Origin: Clostridium kluyveri DSM 555
Lineage (GTDB): Bacteria > Bacillota > Clostridia > Clostridiales > Clostridiaceae
Direction: 5' to 3'
Assembly: GCF_000016505.1 (NCBI RefSeq)
Contig: NC_009706.1
Span: 3,658,001-3,722,000, forward strand
Length of the DNA stretch: 64,000 nt
In this document: piece after piece, positions 47,575 to 56,137 of the stretch
How the letters are laid out: each line of letters begins with the position of its first letter
Position numbering within the stretch: the stretch's first letter is position 1
Translations under genes and position numbers: made by a program
The notes under the pieces: generated by a model
Database searches by the model: none
Seen by the model: the letters and a program-made list of their open reading frames with translations, nothing else
Told to the model about the DNA's origin: nothing

Positions 47575-47733
47575 TGCCTTAAGATACCTTTGTGTTAAAC
47601 AACGTATATCTTTTAATTTCAAAAAATTAGCTATTTCCCTCTTACTTTTAGGATCATTGCAAATTTCTAATATTTTATTCCTCATATCTTTCTTCTTATC
47701 TCGTTGGTTTATCTTGTTGATAGTGAACAATAT
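47575..47733 (-). pseudogene. C-terminal relic of a second AlbA_2-like/Fic-like protein
   Basis: Minus strand reads 'RNKILEICNDPKSKREIANF' and 'LKLKDIRCLTQRYLKALIEK', a winged-helix tail typical of such proteins, with no start. It precedes the Spo0E-like gene. Tentative. Confidence 0.45.
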
Positions 47734-47736
47734 TCT

Positions 47737-47913
47737 CTATTTGTCTAGAATTTTCTTCTTCATATAATCAGCAATCAATTTGTCTAATTTCCAACTTAGA
47801 TTTAATGTATCCATATTTATTGTCTCTTTATTTAAAATGTCCTGTAACAATTTATTATTCAAAGTTTCTCTGACTTCTTCTATTTGGCGCTTCATTTTTA
47901 TATTCTTATCCAT
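47737..47913 (-). CDS. Spo0E-like aspartyl-phosphatase family protein
   Basis: 58 residues from the ATG at 47913 (GGGGG ahead). 'MKRQIEEVRETLNNKL' and the hallmark 'LSWKLDKLIADYMKKKI' identify the family, although the usual SQ of SQxLD is LS. Would dephosphorylate Spo0A~P. Different in sequence from the 25083 copy. Confidence 0.75.
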   Translation of the reverse strand: MDKNIKMKRQIEEVRETLNNKLLQDILNKETINMDTLNLSWKLDKLIADYMKKKILDK

Positions 47914-48017
47914 ATAACCCCCTATACAATTAACAAACTTGCTCCACAAGCAAATTATATCATTATTTCTCACATATAATCAATGTGAATAAAGGATTAT
48001 TTTGGGGGATTATCTTG

Positions 48018-48263
48018 ATGAGACATGCTGAAAATAAAGACAAAAATTTAATTGGTGACAGAGTAAAATATGCAAGACTTAAAAATAAACCTAAAGTAAC
48101 TCAAAATGATTTACTTGCCAGACTTGCCGTAAGAGGCATAGAACTTGAAAAAACAACAATATCCAAAATTGAATCTAAAACAAGACCTGTTACAGATAAG
48201 GAACTTGTTGCTATTGCCGATGCGTTAAATGTAAGTATATTATGGCTTCTTGGAAAAGACTAA
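48018..48263 (+). CDS. XRE-family transcriptional regulator
   Basis: 81 residues from the ATG at 48018 (GGGGGAT ahead). 'NLIGDRVKYARLKNKPKVTQ', 'NDLLARLAVRGIELEKTTIS' and 'KIESKTRPVTDKELVAIADA' form a Cro-like helix-turn-helix, ending with 'LNVSILWLLGKD'. The same sequence without a start is at 25771. Gene is divergent from the Spo0E-like gene. Confidence 0.9.
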   Translation: MRHAENKDKNLIGDRVKYARLKNKPKVTQNDLLARLAVRGIELEKTTISKIESKTRPVTDKELVAIADALNVSILWLLGKD

Positions 48264-48440
48264 CACTGTTCTCTTTTTAATGTACTCCACAATATCCTCT
48301 ATCTTAAACATAATAGGCTTCATTCATAATTAAAATTTAATCGCAAAATAAATGAATAAATATTAAAATTTACCTAATCAAATCAGTCGAGGCTTATGAT
48401 AAAGCTATGGAATTTATATCAAATAATGCTATCCTTTTCT
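48023..48440 (+). repeat. Right copy of the duplicated block (matches 25771-26190)
   Basis: Carries the intact XRE gene and about 180 bases downstream, including ACCTAATCAAATCAGTC. This copy keeps the start codon. Confidence 0.8.
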
Positions 48441-48757
48441 TTAAATTTAAATAGAATTATCTTATCTTTAATACTCTTTTTATTCTTAAAACATTTGTAT
48501 GTTACATTACTTATTCCAGTAATTAATTTTATACCGTTTTCTTTATCAAGAATTAAATCACCTTCCTTAATCCTCTTACTTCTTTTCCAAAGATATAATT
48601 ATTTTTTTATTTCTATATTGATTACCTATACAACTTACATATTCACTTCCTTGTTATTAATATCTAAAATTCTAATATAAACAACTATAGAAGTCATAAT
48701 AACTATATCTATAAAATTTTATATTTAAATTAATCATTATAATAAATTATACATGTT
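48441..48757. other. Intergenic stretch
   Basis: About 315 bases. The minus strand holds a piece reading 'KEGDLILDKENGIKLITGIS' without a start; probably a relic. The plus-strand open frame here is AT-driven and not credible. Confidence 0.4.
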
Positions 48758-49222
48758 CTAAATTGTTGAGTTTATCTCTTTTTTAAATAATACTATTTTG
48801 ACAGAAACATCCATATATTCTTTTACGATAGTATATCCCATTTTCTTATAAAAATAATGATTTCTCTTCTTATCCGCAGGTGTCTCTAAAGTCCAGTCAG
48901 TTGCATTGGGAAATTGACTTTCTATAAACTTAATAGCTTCTTGTCCAATTCCCTTATCCTCATAGTTTGGTATCACACAGATACCTCCAAGAAAGTACGT
49001 GCCATCATTATTATCTCTAATAATAATATCGCCTACTATTTGATTATTATAAATTATTTTATATATTATTTTGTTTAGGACAATATTAGCCATACTTTCT
49101 TTAGAATGGTTATATCCAGGACATTCTCCATATTTGATAAAATCGGCATAGAAACTCTGATTTTGTACATCAATTAATTTATCAACATCATCAATTGTTG
49201 CTTTCGTAAATTCAATTTTCAT
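48758..49222 (-). CDS. GNAT-family N-acetyltransferase
   Basis: 154 residues from the ATG at 49222. 'FLGGICVIPNYEDKGIGQEA' is the acetyl-CoA-binding motif (R/QxxGxG/A), and 'WTLETPADKKRNHYFYKKMG' with 'YTIVKEY' closes the fold. The acceptor is unknown. Confidence 0.9.
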   Translation of the reverse strand: MKIEFTKATIDDVDKLIDVQNQSFYADFIKYGECPGYNHSKESMANIVLNKIIYKIIYNNQIVGDIIIRDNNDGTYFLGGICVIPNYEDKGIGQEAIKFIESQFPNATDWTLETPADKKRNHYFYKKMGYTIVKEYMDVSVKIVLFKKEINSTI

Positions 49223-49331
49223 CGTACAAATTCCTTTCACTCAATGTGAATTTTCTTCATAATATTTACACTTGTGACACAAGTATAAGAAAAGATTACG
49301 AAATTACCTTAATTTTAAATTTAGGAAATTT

Positions 49332-49778
49332 TTAATCCAATGTTCCAATAACATTATTTAATTTCAATAAAGCATCTGGCTCAACTTTTAAAGTAGTATT
49401 TTCTTCACCTAATCCACCATATACAAAAGAAACCTTAAGAAGTCTCTTATCAATTATATATGGCAATGAAATTCCGAACATCGGAACATTCCCAACTGAA
49501 AATCCCGTTATCAATTTAACTTCCTCTTTAGTGGCTAATCTAACATTTTTACAGTTTAGCAAACATTTTATTTCCTTGAAATTTACATGACCTCTTCCAC
49601 CTGATATAACTATTACATAAAACCCTTTATTTGTATATATTATTAATGTTGGTGCTATTTGAGCAATATCAATTTTAAAATAGTCAGCACCTTCTTTTGC
49701 TGTATAAATGGGCTTATCATTATGAATTAATTCAAATGAAAAACCATTCCCTTTTAAAATATCTTTTATGTTTTTCAT
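49332..49778 (-). CDS. YbaK/EbsC-type aminoacyl-tRNA deacylase-like protein
   Basis: 148 residues. 'FSFELIHNDKPIYTAKEGAD', 'LIIYTNKGFYVIVISGGRGH' and 'RLATKEEVKLITGFSVGNVP' are the YbaK/ProX domain blocks. These hydrolyse mischarged tRNA. The usual catalytic lysine is not certain here. GGAGGTAAA lies upstream. Confidence 0.88.
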   Translation of the reverse strand: MKNIKDILKGNGFSFELIHNDKPIYTAKEGADYFKIDIAQIAPTLIIYTNKGFYVIVISGGRGHVNFKEIKCLLNCKNVRLATKEEVKLITGFSVGNVPMFGISLPYIIDKRLLKVSFVYGGLGEENTTLKVEPDALLKLNNVIGTLD

Positions 49779-49982
49779 TAAATTTACCTCCTAGTAGTAC
49801 ATATTTCAAAAAAATTCGCTATCCTTTATAACCTTTTTAATTAGAATTTTATTGGAAATTTTATAAATTCCTATACATAAAAAAAATATATTATAAACTT
49901 GCTATCTGAACTGTTATAGCAATCACTTTCAGAGGTTTATCTGCTTCATTCCATATAGATTAAATCGATGAACTAAGTACTA

Positions 49983-50672
49983 TTATTGAACCCTGATTAC
50001 TAACATTTCGTTTCCACCTTTCACAAATTCATAATTTACTTTTACTGTTTTAATTTCATATTTAGAAAAGCATCCATCCTCTATTAATTTGTCAACAAAC
50101 AGAGATTTTTCACATTTTAAATTGACTATTGGAAATACTCTTATTTCCTTCGATGTTATCCTTACTAATTCCTCAATAACCCTTTTATGGAACTCATAAT
50201 CTAAATGCTCATCATACATAAACAGAAAGTGTGATACAAGAGCTATATTAAACTGTTTATCTTTAAAATAGCTTTTGGGGTACTCGGTAGTAACATATTC
50301 CGCCTTTGAATTTTGTTTAAAATCCCAAATAAATGCTTCATATGCTTTTTTACGGTGTTCTTTTAAATGTTTAATGCTTTTAAAATACTTCCACTTATAC
50401 AAATCCTTAATCTCTTCCATTTTTGTCATTGTTATTTCTAAATCTTTTGTGCACTTTTCTTCTATATCCTTAACCGAAAAAGAATAAATTCTATCAGAAG
50501 CAGTAACATCATATCCTAAAGTTCTAGCTTCTGCACAAAAAGAACTGACACCTGAAGCTACATCCAATATTCTCTCATTTTTACTTATATTATGAATATC
50601 AAACATCCTATAATATTCACTAAAAGTTCTGCCTATTAGAACGATATTCTTTAAATCCAATTTTTTCTCCAT
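49983..50672 (-). CDS. Class I SAM-dependent methyltransferase
   Basis: 229 residues from the ATG at 50672 (GGAG ahead; a GTG at 50681 is possible). 'NERILDVASGVSSFCAEART' is the SAM-binding motif I, with 'YDVTASDRIYSF' as motif II and 'FNIALVSHFLFMYDEHLD' as the post-I acidic region. The substrate is unknown. It is followed by a T-box-controlled small gene upstream. Confidence 0.85.
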   Translation of the reverse strand: MEKKLDLKNIVLIGRTFSEYYRMFDIHNISKNERILDVASGVSSFCAEARTLGYDVTASDRIYSFSVKDIEEKCTKDLEITMTKMEEIKDLYKWKYFKSIKHLKEHRKKAYEAFIWDFKQNSKAEYVTTEYPKSYFKDKQFNIALVSHFLFMYDEHLDYEFHKRVIEELVRITSKEIRVFPIVNLKCEKSLFVDKLIEDGCFSKYEIKTVKVNYEFVKGGNEMLVIRVQ

Positions 50673-50688
50673 ACCATCCACTCCAAAA

Positions 50689-50850
50689 CTATATTTTGAT
50701 ATTATAATCTAAACTTAATTCATTTCCTGGTAATCCTCTTATTCCCCAATTATGGCTAGGAGTTTCAAAAATTGTTATTTCAATATCATTAGGCATAATA
50801 TTTAGTTCTTCTTGATAACAATAATTACTTTTAAACCATAAGTTTAACAT
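50689..50850 (-). CDS. Small tautomerase-like protein under T-box control (possibly truncated)
   Basis: 53 residues from 50850 (AAAGG upstream). The core 'NDIEITIFETPSHNWGIRGL' followed by 'PGNELSLDYNIKI' resembles the C-terminal half of 4-oxalocrotonate tautomerase-like proteins ('ETPxxNWGxxG'). The N-terminal proline required for catalysis is not visible, so it may be the tail of a former full-length gene. A T-box leader upstream suggests amino-acid-linked control. Confidence 0.5.
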   Translation of the reverse strand: MLNLWFKSNYCYQEELNIMPNDIEITIFETPSHNWGIRGLPGNELSLDYNIKI

Positions 50851-50884
50851 GAACATCATCCTTTCCATAAATAGTTTTATAAAC

Positions 50885-50940
50885 AAAAAAGCCACTTTAT
50901 CCCCATATGGGACAAAGTGACTGCTATGCCACCCATATTT
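50885..50940 (-). promoter_or_regulatory. Second T-box antiterminator/terminator cassette
   Basis: Minus strand GGGTGGCATAGCAG (T-box bulge TGGC) then a terminator, CACTTTGTCCC ... GGGGATAAAGTGGC and TTTTTT. It lacks its own stem I and lies 50 bases after the first cassette. Its tRNA-pairing base differs (C instead of T). Confidence 0.75.
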
Positions 50941-50989
50941 ATTTTTTATACTAATATGAAAACAGCAGTTAAAAGTTCTATAAAATAAA

Positions 50990-51250
50990 AAACACTTCAC
51001 CCCTTAAGGGCAAAATGAATATTCTGCTATACCACCTTAATATAAAATCAGCTTTTTCAGGTACGGAAATTACTCGATACCCTGTCCTTTTAACGGTGGA
51101 CTATCCGTTTACTGCTACTGCTATTTCACATCACATCTCGGAGACCCATTCAATACAGACTACAGCATTTGGCTCTCACTATCCCAAATTCGCTTTAGCT
51201 AAATTTCCATATCTACTACTTCTCTTCACTGACTTTTACTCTTATTTTTT
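50990..51250 (-). ncRNA. T-box leader, probably tryptophan-specific
   Basis: Stem I with distal loop block (TTTGGGATAGTGAGAGCCAAA), a specifier region GAA TGG G (TGG, 51148-51146) followed by TCTCCGAGATG, stem III (AACGGATAGTCCACCGTT), and AAGGTGGTATAGCAG as the antiterminator bulge, then a terminator (TTTTGCCC TTAA GGGGTGAAG, T-run). The leader senses uncharged tRNA by base-pairing; TGG would match tRNA-Trp. Confidence 0.8.
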
Positions 51251-51275
51251 ACATCATATACCTGCTTGACCAAAA

Positions 51276-51489
51276 AGTCAATATGTTAGTAAATTTTAAT
51301 TTTATCAAATGAATTATACTTATTCCTTAAATCACATTGTTTATTTTACCACATAAAAACACTGAAAAATTCAACTATAAATAATTTTGCGCCATATCAT
51401 AATTACAGTCATAACCTTATTGGACCAGAAATACTACCCAAAAACATAGTTATTTTTTCTAGGGTGGGAATAAGTCGGGAATATTTAAA
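51276..51489. other. Intergenic stretch, right border of the accessory region
   Basis: About 210 AT-rich bases between T-box and structured RNA; no gene seen. Confidence 0.4.
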
Positions 51490-51755
51490 ATCAAATTAGT
51501 ATAGCAGCCTTAAAAAAGGCTGCTGTGCTGCACAAATAGTGCTATCGCTAAGTTAGTTGACCTGGTCTTTGCCCCCACACTCGCCTGCTGGAACGTTCAC
51601 TACCCGGAATTACCCTCTCACTATTAATTCTCTCGTAATTTTACGGCAGGACTTACTTCTAAGCCGCACCATGCTCATTAAATATTTTATTTAACTTACG
51701 TGGATCGTTTTGCCTGCGACTGGCCTCGATTTTCAACCACAAACCTAACTCAACT
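51490..51755 (-). ncRNA. Structured non-coding RNA, probably raiA RNA
   Basis: A GC-richer block with many short pairings: CGTAAGTTA with TAACTTAG, GCGGC with GTCCTGCCG, and ACGAGAG and GGTAATTCCGGG segments. It ends in a hairpin GCAGCC/GGCTGC. The place, directly after comF, is where raiA RNA lies in many clostridia, normally just ahead of hpf. I recognise it by location and appearance; the covariance model was not run. hpf lies 35 kb away in this genome. Confidence 0.65.
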
Positions 51756-51762
51756 AATAAAA

Positions 51763-52443
51763 TTATACCTTACTTTTAGCTCCAGTCAATATATTAATTT
51801 TCCCCACTTTAGCTTTAATAAGTTCACTACAACAATAAAAAGCCGTAGCACCAGTAGTTAACACATCGTCTATTATTAAAATGTTTTTATTTTCTATAGA
51901 ATGTTCATTATTAATCTTAAAACTTCCTTGAATATTATCCCATCTATTCATTTTGCTCAATCCAATTTGATCTTTGGTATCTTTTATTTTATCTAGGCAG
52001 GATACAACAGGTTTATCCACATATTTCCCCAGCAATCTTGCCAAATATTCACTTTGATTGTACCCTCTTTTTTTAATACTTTTCTTTGTCATAGGTACAT
52101 AAGTTATAATATCAAACTCAATTTTATTATTAAATATTGTATCTTTCATGTATCCTGCTATAACTTCTCCTGCCCTAAAGGAATTCTTATATTTTAATTT
52201 TAAAATAAGTTCCATCATACTCCCCGAATAATAGGCACTGCTATAACATCTACACTGTTTATTATGAACTTTTATATCAAAGCTATCTTTACAAATTTTT
52301 ATATTACTTTTACAAGTGGTACATATGATTTTATCCTTATATAGTTCTTCTCTGCATAATATACACTTTTCATCTCCACAATACACTAAATCCAGTACAC
52401 ACTCTAATAAAAATCTTAAACTTTTAACAAACCCATTTTCCAT
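51763..52443 (-). CDS. comF: ComF-family phosphoribosyltransferase-like protein
   Basis: 226 residues. A double zinc ribbon (two CxxC pairs near 24-46: 'CILCREELYKDKIICTTC'), then the PRT domain 'ITYVPMTKKSIKKRGYNQSE', 'KNILIIDDVLTTGATAFYC' with the PRPP-binding acidic pair. ComFC takes part in DNA uptake for transformation. Overlaps the ComFA-like gene by 28 bases. Confidence 0.93.
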   Translation of the reverse strand: MENGFVKSLRFLLECVLDLVYCGDEKCILCREELYKDKIICTTCKSNIKICKDSFDIKVHNKQCRCYSSAYYSGSMMELILKLKYKNSFRAGEVIAGYMKDTIFNNKIEFDIITYVPMTKKSIKKRGYNQSEYLARLLGKYVDKPVVSCLDKIKDTKDQIGLSKMNRWDNIQGSFKINNEHSIENKNILIIDDVLTTGATAFYCCSELIKAKVGKINILTGAKSKV

Positions 52444-53426
52444 GCTTTCCTATTAAAATTTCTAGTTATATTTTTAGTTTCTTCTATATGTATACTTTCT
52501 AAATTAGCTAATAATATAACCTCTTCTTTTAAGCTATTTTCACCTCTTCCTGTATCTCTTCCCCTGCACAAATAGACAAATCTTTTATAATCAAACTGTG
52601 GATTATCCGCAAAATATACCATTATATCGCATTTTTTTACACTGCATATATTTCTATGAAAAGAATTAGTTATTAATATGTCATTTACTCCATGTAAAAA
52701 TTCTTTAATCAACATTTCATTAGATTTTCCATCAAAAAAAGTTATAATATTTTTACTAAAGTTTTTACAATATTTATAAACATATAGGTATACATTTTGT
52801 AGTTTTTGTTCATCAGGAACATATATTATAGTTTTTTTTCCTATATCCATAGACCATCTTAAATATTCGTATACAACAAATGGTATATCCTCATTCATAT
52901 CAAGCCTTGTAGATATCACCCTTGGTTCTACTATTTGTATTCCTTTTCTAACGGGCATAAATATTTCTCTGGAATGTTTGAATATATTCTGTATAGAACA
53001 TATAATAACTTTACTATCTTTACAGCTTAATTTATCGATCAAATCGAATATTTCATATTTATTGTATTTGGAAAAACTATTTATGTCATCATATATAATC
53101 AATTTAAACTTTTCCTTTAATCTTATGGCATTTTCAAAATTGCATATTTTCAGTTTACACTCTATAAAATTTTCTGAATTCTCCACATAGGCATAATCTA
53201 CAATTCTTTCATGCTTTTCTATATTCTTTATTATATTAATATTACCCAATTCCTCATTAGTTATATAAATTACATTCTTGTTTTCAGTTACATAATGTTG
53301 AATAATCTGAATAAAACTCTTAGTTGAATTATACGGAACAGAAATAACACTTAAAAAAGACTCTTTGGTAAAACTCCACTTTAATATCTCTTCACTTATT
53401 TCTTTTTTTCTATCAGCGAAACTCAT
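52416..53426 (-). CDS. ComFA-like helicase-related protein (degenerate motifs)
   Basis: 336 residues from the ATG at 53426; it overlaps the end of recD2. It has two RecA-like halves ('VIYITNEEL', 'LIIYDDINSFSKYN', 'TIIYVPDEQKLQNV', 'DILITNSFHRNICSVKKCDI'), but the Walker A lysine and DEAD box are not clear, so it may not hydrolyse ATP. The position between recD2 and comF fits a divergent ComFA that drives DNA import. Start chosen since it follows the recD2 stop region by overlap. Confidence 0.65.
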   Translation of the reverse strand: MSFADRKKEISEEILKWSFTKESFLSVISVPYNSTKSFIQIIQHYVTENKNVIYITNEELGNINIIKNIEKHERIVDYAYVENSENFIECKLKICNFENAIRLKEKFKLIIYDDINSFSKYNKYEIFDLIDKLSCKDSKVIICSIQNIFKHSREIFMPVRKGIQIVEPRVISTRLDMNEDIPFVVYEYLRWSMDIGKKTIIYVPDEQKLQNVYLYVYKYCKNFSKNIITFFDGKSNEMLIKEFLHGVNDILITNSFHRNICSVKKCDIMVYFADNPQFDYKRFVYLCRGRDTGRGENSLKEEVILLANLESIHIEETKNITRNFNRKAWKMGLLKV

Positions 53427-55674
53427 TTTGTTCCAAAGTAACATCCACTTCACTCTCCATTATATCCATTATTCTATATTTTAATAAGGAATACCTCTCA
53501 AAACTTTTATTATTACTTATCATAAAGGTTAAAGCTCTTAAATCTCCTACAAGTACCACCATCTCTTTTGCCCTAGTTATAGCTGTATATAGTAAATTCC
53601 TATTCATAAGTAAAACCGGCCCCATAAACATAGGAACAATAATAACTGGAAATTCACTCCCCTGGCTTTTATGTATAGTTATTCCATAAGCTAAATCTAA
53701 TTCATCTAAACATATACTGTCATATACAACTCTTTTCTCTTCGTCAAATATAACAGTTACTGTATCCTTCTCTTCATCAATATCTTCAATATATCCAAAA
53801 TCTCCATTAAAAATGCCCATACCTTTTTCCTCTTTTTCTCCTGAAATTACTGTCCACTTTAAAGTATAGTTATTTTTAATTTGCATTACCTTATCTCCAA
53901 CTCTAAAAATCATATCTCTAAAATACTTTTCTTTTTTATTATTACTTTTAGGATTTAAAGCTTCCTGAAGTTTTCTATTTAAATTTGATACTCCTAAAAT
54001 TCCTTTTCTCATGGGAGATAGTATTTGAATGTGTTTCATTTTATCCCAATGTCCATTAAATGCAGGTAATCTTTTATTTGCTAATTCTACTAGAAGATTT
54101 AATATATTGGAGAATTCCAAGGCTTTTATAAAATAAAAATCTTTAAGTTTTTTATTTAGGATCGGCATTTCTCCTAAATTTATTTTATGGGCATTTACTA
54201 TAATCATGCTCTCTCTTGACTGTCTAAATATTTCTTTTAATCTGACTACCTTAATGCACCGGCTATCTATCAGATCTCTAAGTACATTTCCAGGTCCTAC
54301 AGAAGGAAGCTGCTCTGAATCTCCTACTATTATAAGTCTAGTTTTTAATGAAATAGCTTTTAATAAATTATTCATCATTACTATATCTATCATAGAGGCT
54401 TCATCTATAATTACCACATCACATTGAAGGGGAGATTCTTCTCCACGAGAAAAAAATAATGCTTCATCATCACTTTCTACACCTATTTCAAGTAATCTAT
54501 GTATAGTTTTCGCCTCTCTTTTAGTTGCCTCTGACATTCTCTTTGCAGCCCTTCCAGTAGGTGCCGCCATAAGGACTTTCAAGTTTGATTTTTCAAATAA
54601 CTGAATCATACAATTAATAATAGTAGTCTTTCCTGTTCCAGGCCCTCCTGTTATTATTTCTACACTATTTTCTACTGATCCTTTAATTGCTTCTTTTTGT
54701 GAAAAAGCAAATTTTATGTTATTGGCCTTTTCAAAATTTTTAATTTCCTCATATATATTTAAATCTATATCTTTACACTTATTAAAAGCTAATGTCAATA
54801 TCTTCTTAGTTACACTTAATTCGCAATAATAATATGTCATGGAGAATACACAAATCTTATCTCCGTATTTTTCTACCTTTATTTTTCCATTTAAGGAGCT
54901 TTCATATATATTTTTCTCCAGTTCCTTTTGACTCACTCCAAGTATACTCATTCCATTTCTTATCAATACGTCTATGGGCACATAAGTATTTCCTCTGCTG
55001 CAAAATTTATTTATTAAATATTTTATACCACTTTGTACTCTAAAGGGAGAATCCTTTTCTATGCCAAGACCTCTTGCTATTTTATCTGCTATTTTGAATC
55101 CTATTCCTGATATTTCTTCTGTAAGAATATAGGGATTTTCTTTTACTATATTTATTGAGTTAACTCCCAACTTTTTGTATATTTTTACACATTGATTAGG
55201 GGTTACTCCATAAGTTTGCATAAATATCATTATATTTCTTATTTCATATTGCTTACAATAAGATTTTTCTATTAAGGATATCTTTTTTGATCCTATGCCC
55301 TCTATTTCTTTTAACCTTTCTATATTGTTATCTAATATATGGAGTGTATCTTTCCCAAACTTTTCTACTATCTTTTTTGCAGTAACTGGTCCTATGCCTG
55401 ATATAATACCTGAAGACAGATACTTTTCTATGCCAACTAAGGTATCTGGAATTATCTCTTTAAACAGTTTAACTTTAAATTGATGGCCAAATTCAGGATG
55501 AACTACCCACTCTCCTGAAACCTCCAAATTTTGTCCTTCTATTATATAAGGTATACATCCAACTATAGTTATTGTATCTTCTTTCTCTTTTATCTTAGCC
55601 ACTGTGTACCCATTATCCTTATTTTGAAATATTATATCTTCTACAACTCCCTGTAATTCCTGCATATAACTCAC
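53413..55674 (-). CDS. recD2: ATP-dependent RecD2-type DNA helicase
   Basis: 753 residues. The N-terminal OB and HhH repeats ('LSSGIISGIGPVTAKKIVEK', 'YILTEEISGIGFKIADKIAR') are the D2-specific part. Walker A 'ITGGPGTGKTTIINCMIQLF' at about 345, 'DVVIIDEASMIDIVM', 'IIVGDSEQLPSVGPGNVLRD' and 'LAYGITIHKSQGSEFPVIIV' are SF1B motifs. 5' to 3' helicase in genome maintenance. It starts the recD2-comFA-comF operon. Confidence 0.97.
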   Translation of the reverse strand: MSYMQELQGVVEDIIFQNKDNGYTVAKIKEKEDTITIVGCIPYIIEGQNLEVSGEWVVHPEFGHQFKVKLFKEIIPDTLVGIEKYLSSGIISGIGPVTAKKIVEKFGKDTLHILDNNIERLKEIEGIGSKKISLIEKSYCKQYEIRNIMIFMQTYGVTPNQCVKIYKKLGVNSINIVKENPYILTEEISGIGFKIADKIARGLGIEKDSPFRVQSGIKYLINKFCSRGNTYVPIDVLIRNGMSILGVSQKELEKNIYESSLNGKIKVEKYGDKICVFSMTYYYCELSVTKKILTLAFNKCKDIDLNIYEEIKNFEKANNIKFAFSQKEAIKGSVENSVEIITGGPGTGKTTIINCMIQLFEKSNLKVLMAAPTGRAAKRMSEATKREAKTIHRLLEIGVESDDEALFFSRGEESPLQCDVVIIDEASMIDIVMMNNLLKAISLKTRLIIVGDSEQLPSVGPGNVLRDLIDSRCIKVVRLKEIFRQSRESMIIVNAHKINLGEMPILNKKLKDFYFIKALEFSNILNLLVELANKRLPAFNGHWDKMKHIQILSPMRKGILGVSNLNRKLQEALNPKSNNKKEKYFRDMIFRVGDKVMQIKNNYTLKWTVISGEKEEKGMGIFNGDFGYIEDIDEEKDTVTVIFDEEKRVVYDSICLDELDLAYGITIHKSQGSEFPVIIVPMFMGPVLLMNRNLLYTAITRAKEMVVLVGDLRALTFMISNNKSFERYSLLKYRIMDIMESEVDVTLEQNEFR

Positions 55675-56086
55675 CTTAATACAAAATTATTTATAAAATT
55701 TAAAAACATAATAACACTATTCACCATTATTATACACTTACACGTTATAAAAATATATATAAATGTGTTCATGCAGCATTTAATCCTATAGTACTTTACG
55801 GGCAATAATCTAATCCTTTAAAACAAAATTCAGAAAAATCGTATCTAAAATATCATATTAAAAAACAAAGTTCACTATGAATAATAAATTATCAAAAAAA
55901 TATTGAAAAAATTATTGAAATATAATTTTTCTTATATTATAATAAACACAAAATTATACGAAATATAATAAAATTGTATTAAACATGATAAAACATTGCA
56001 ATAATTATACTAATAACTTATACCTAATTGCTATATATTATCAAATTGCTATTTGAAATATATATTTTAAGATCTTAAAGGGGACG
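55675..56086. other. Intergenic region ahead of the nitrogenase-like pair
   Basis: About 410 bases, extremely AT-rich, divergent promoter region. Many TATAAT-like runs make promoter choice unsafe. An AAAGGGGAC ribosome site lies at 56077-56085. No gene or RNA recognised. Confidence 0.5.
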
Positions 56087-56137
56087 ATATCTACGTATAA
56101 AGAAAATTTTGAACATAATACACATGACCTAACTTTT

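Noticed and set aside
48396-48680. Plus-strand 94-residue hydrophobic open frame
   Set aside because: Composition is just T-rich DNA; its start lies in the duplicated block and there is no ribosome site or family resemblance.
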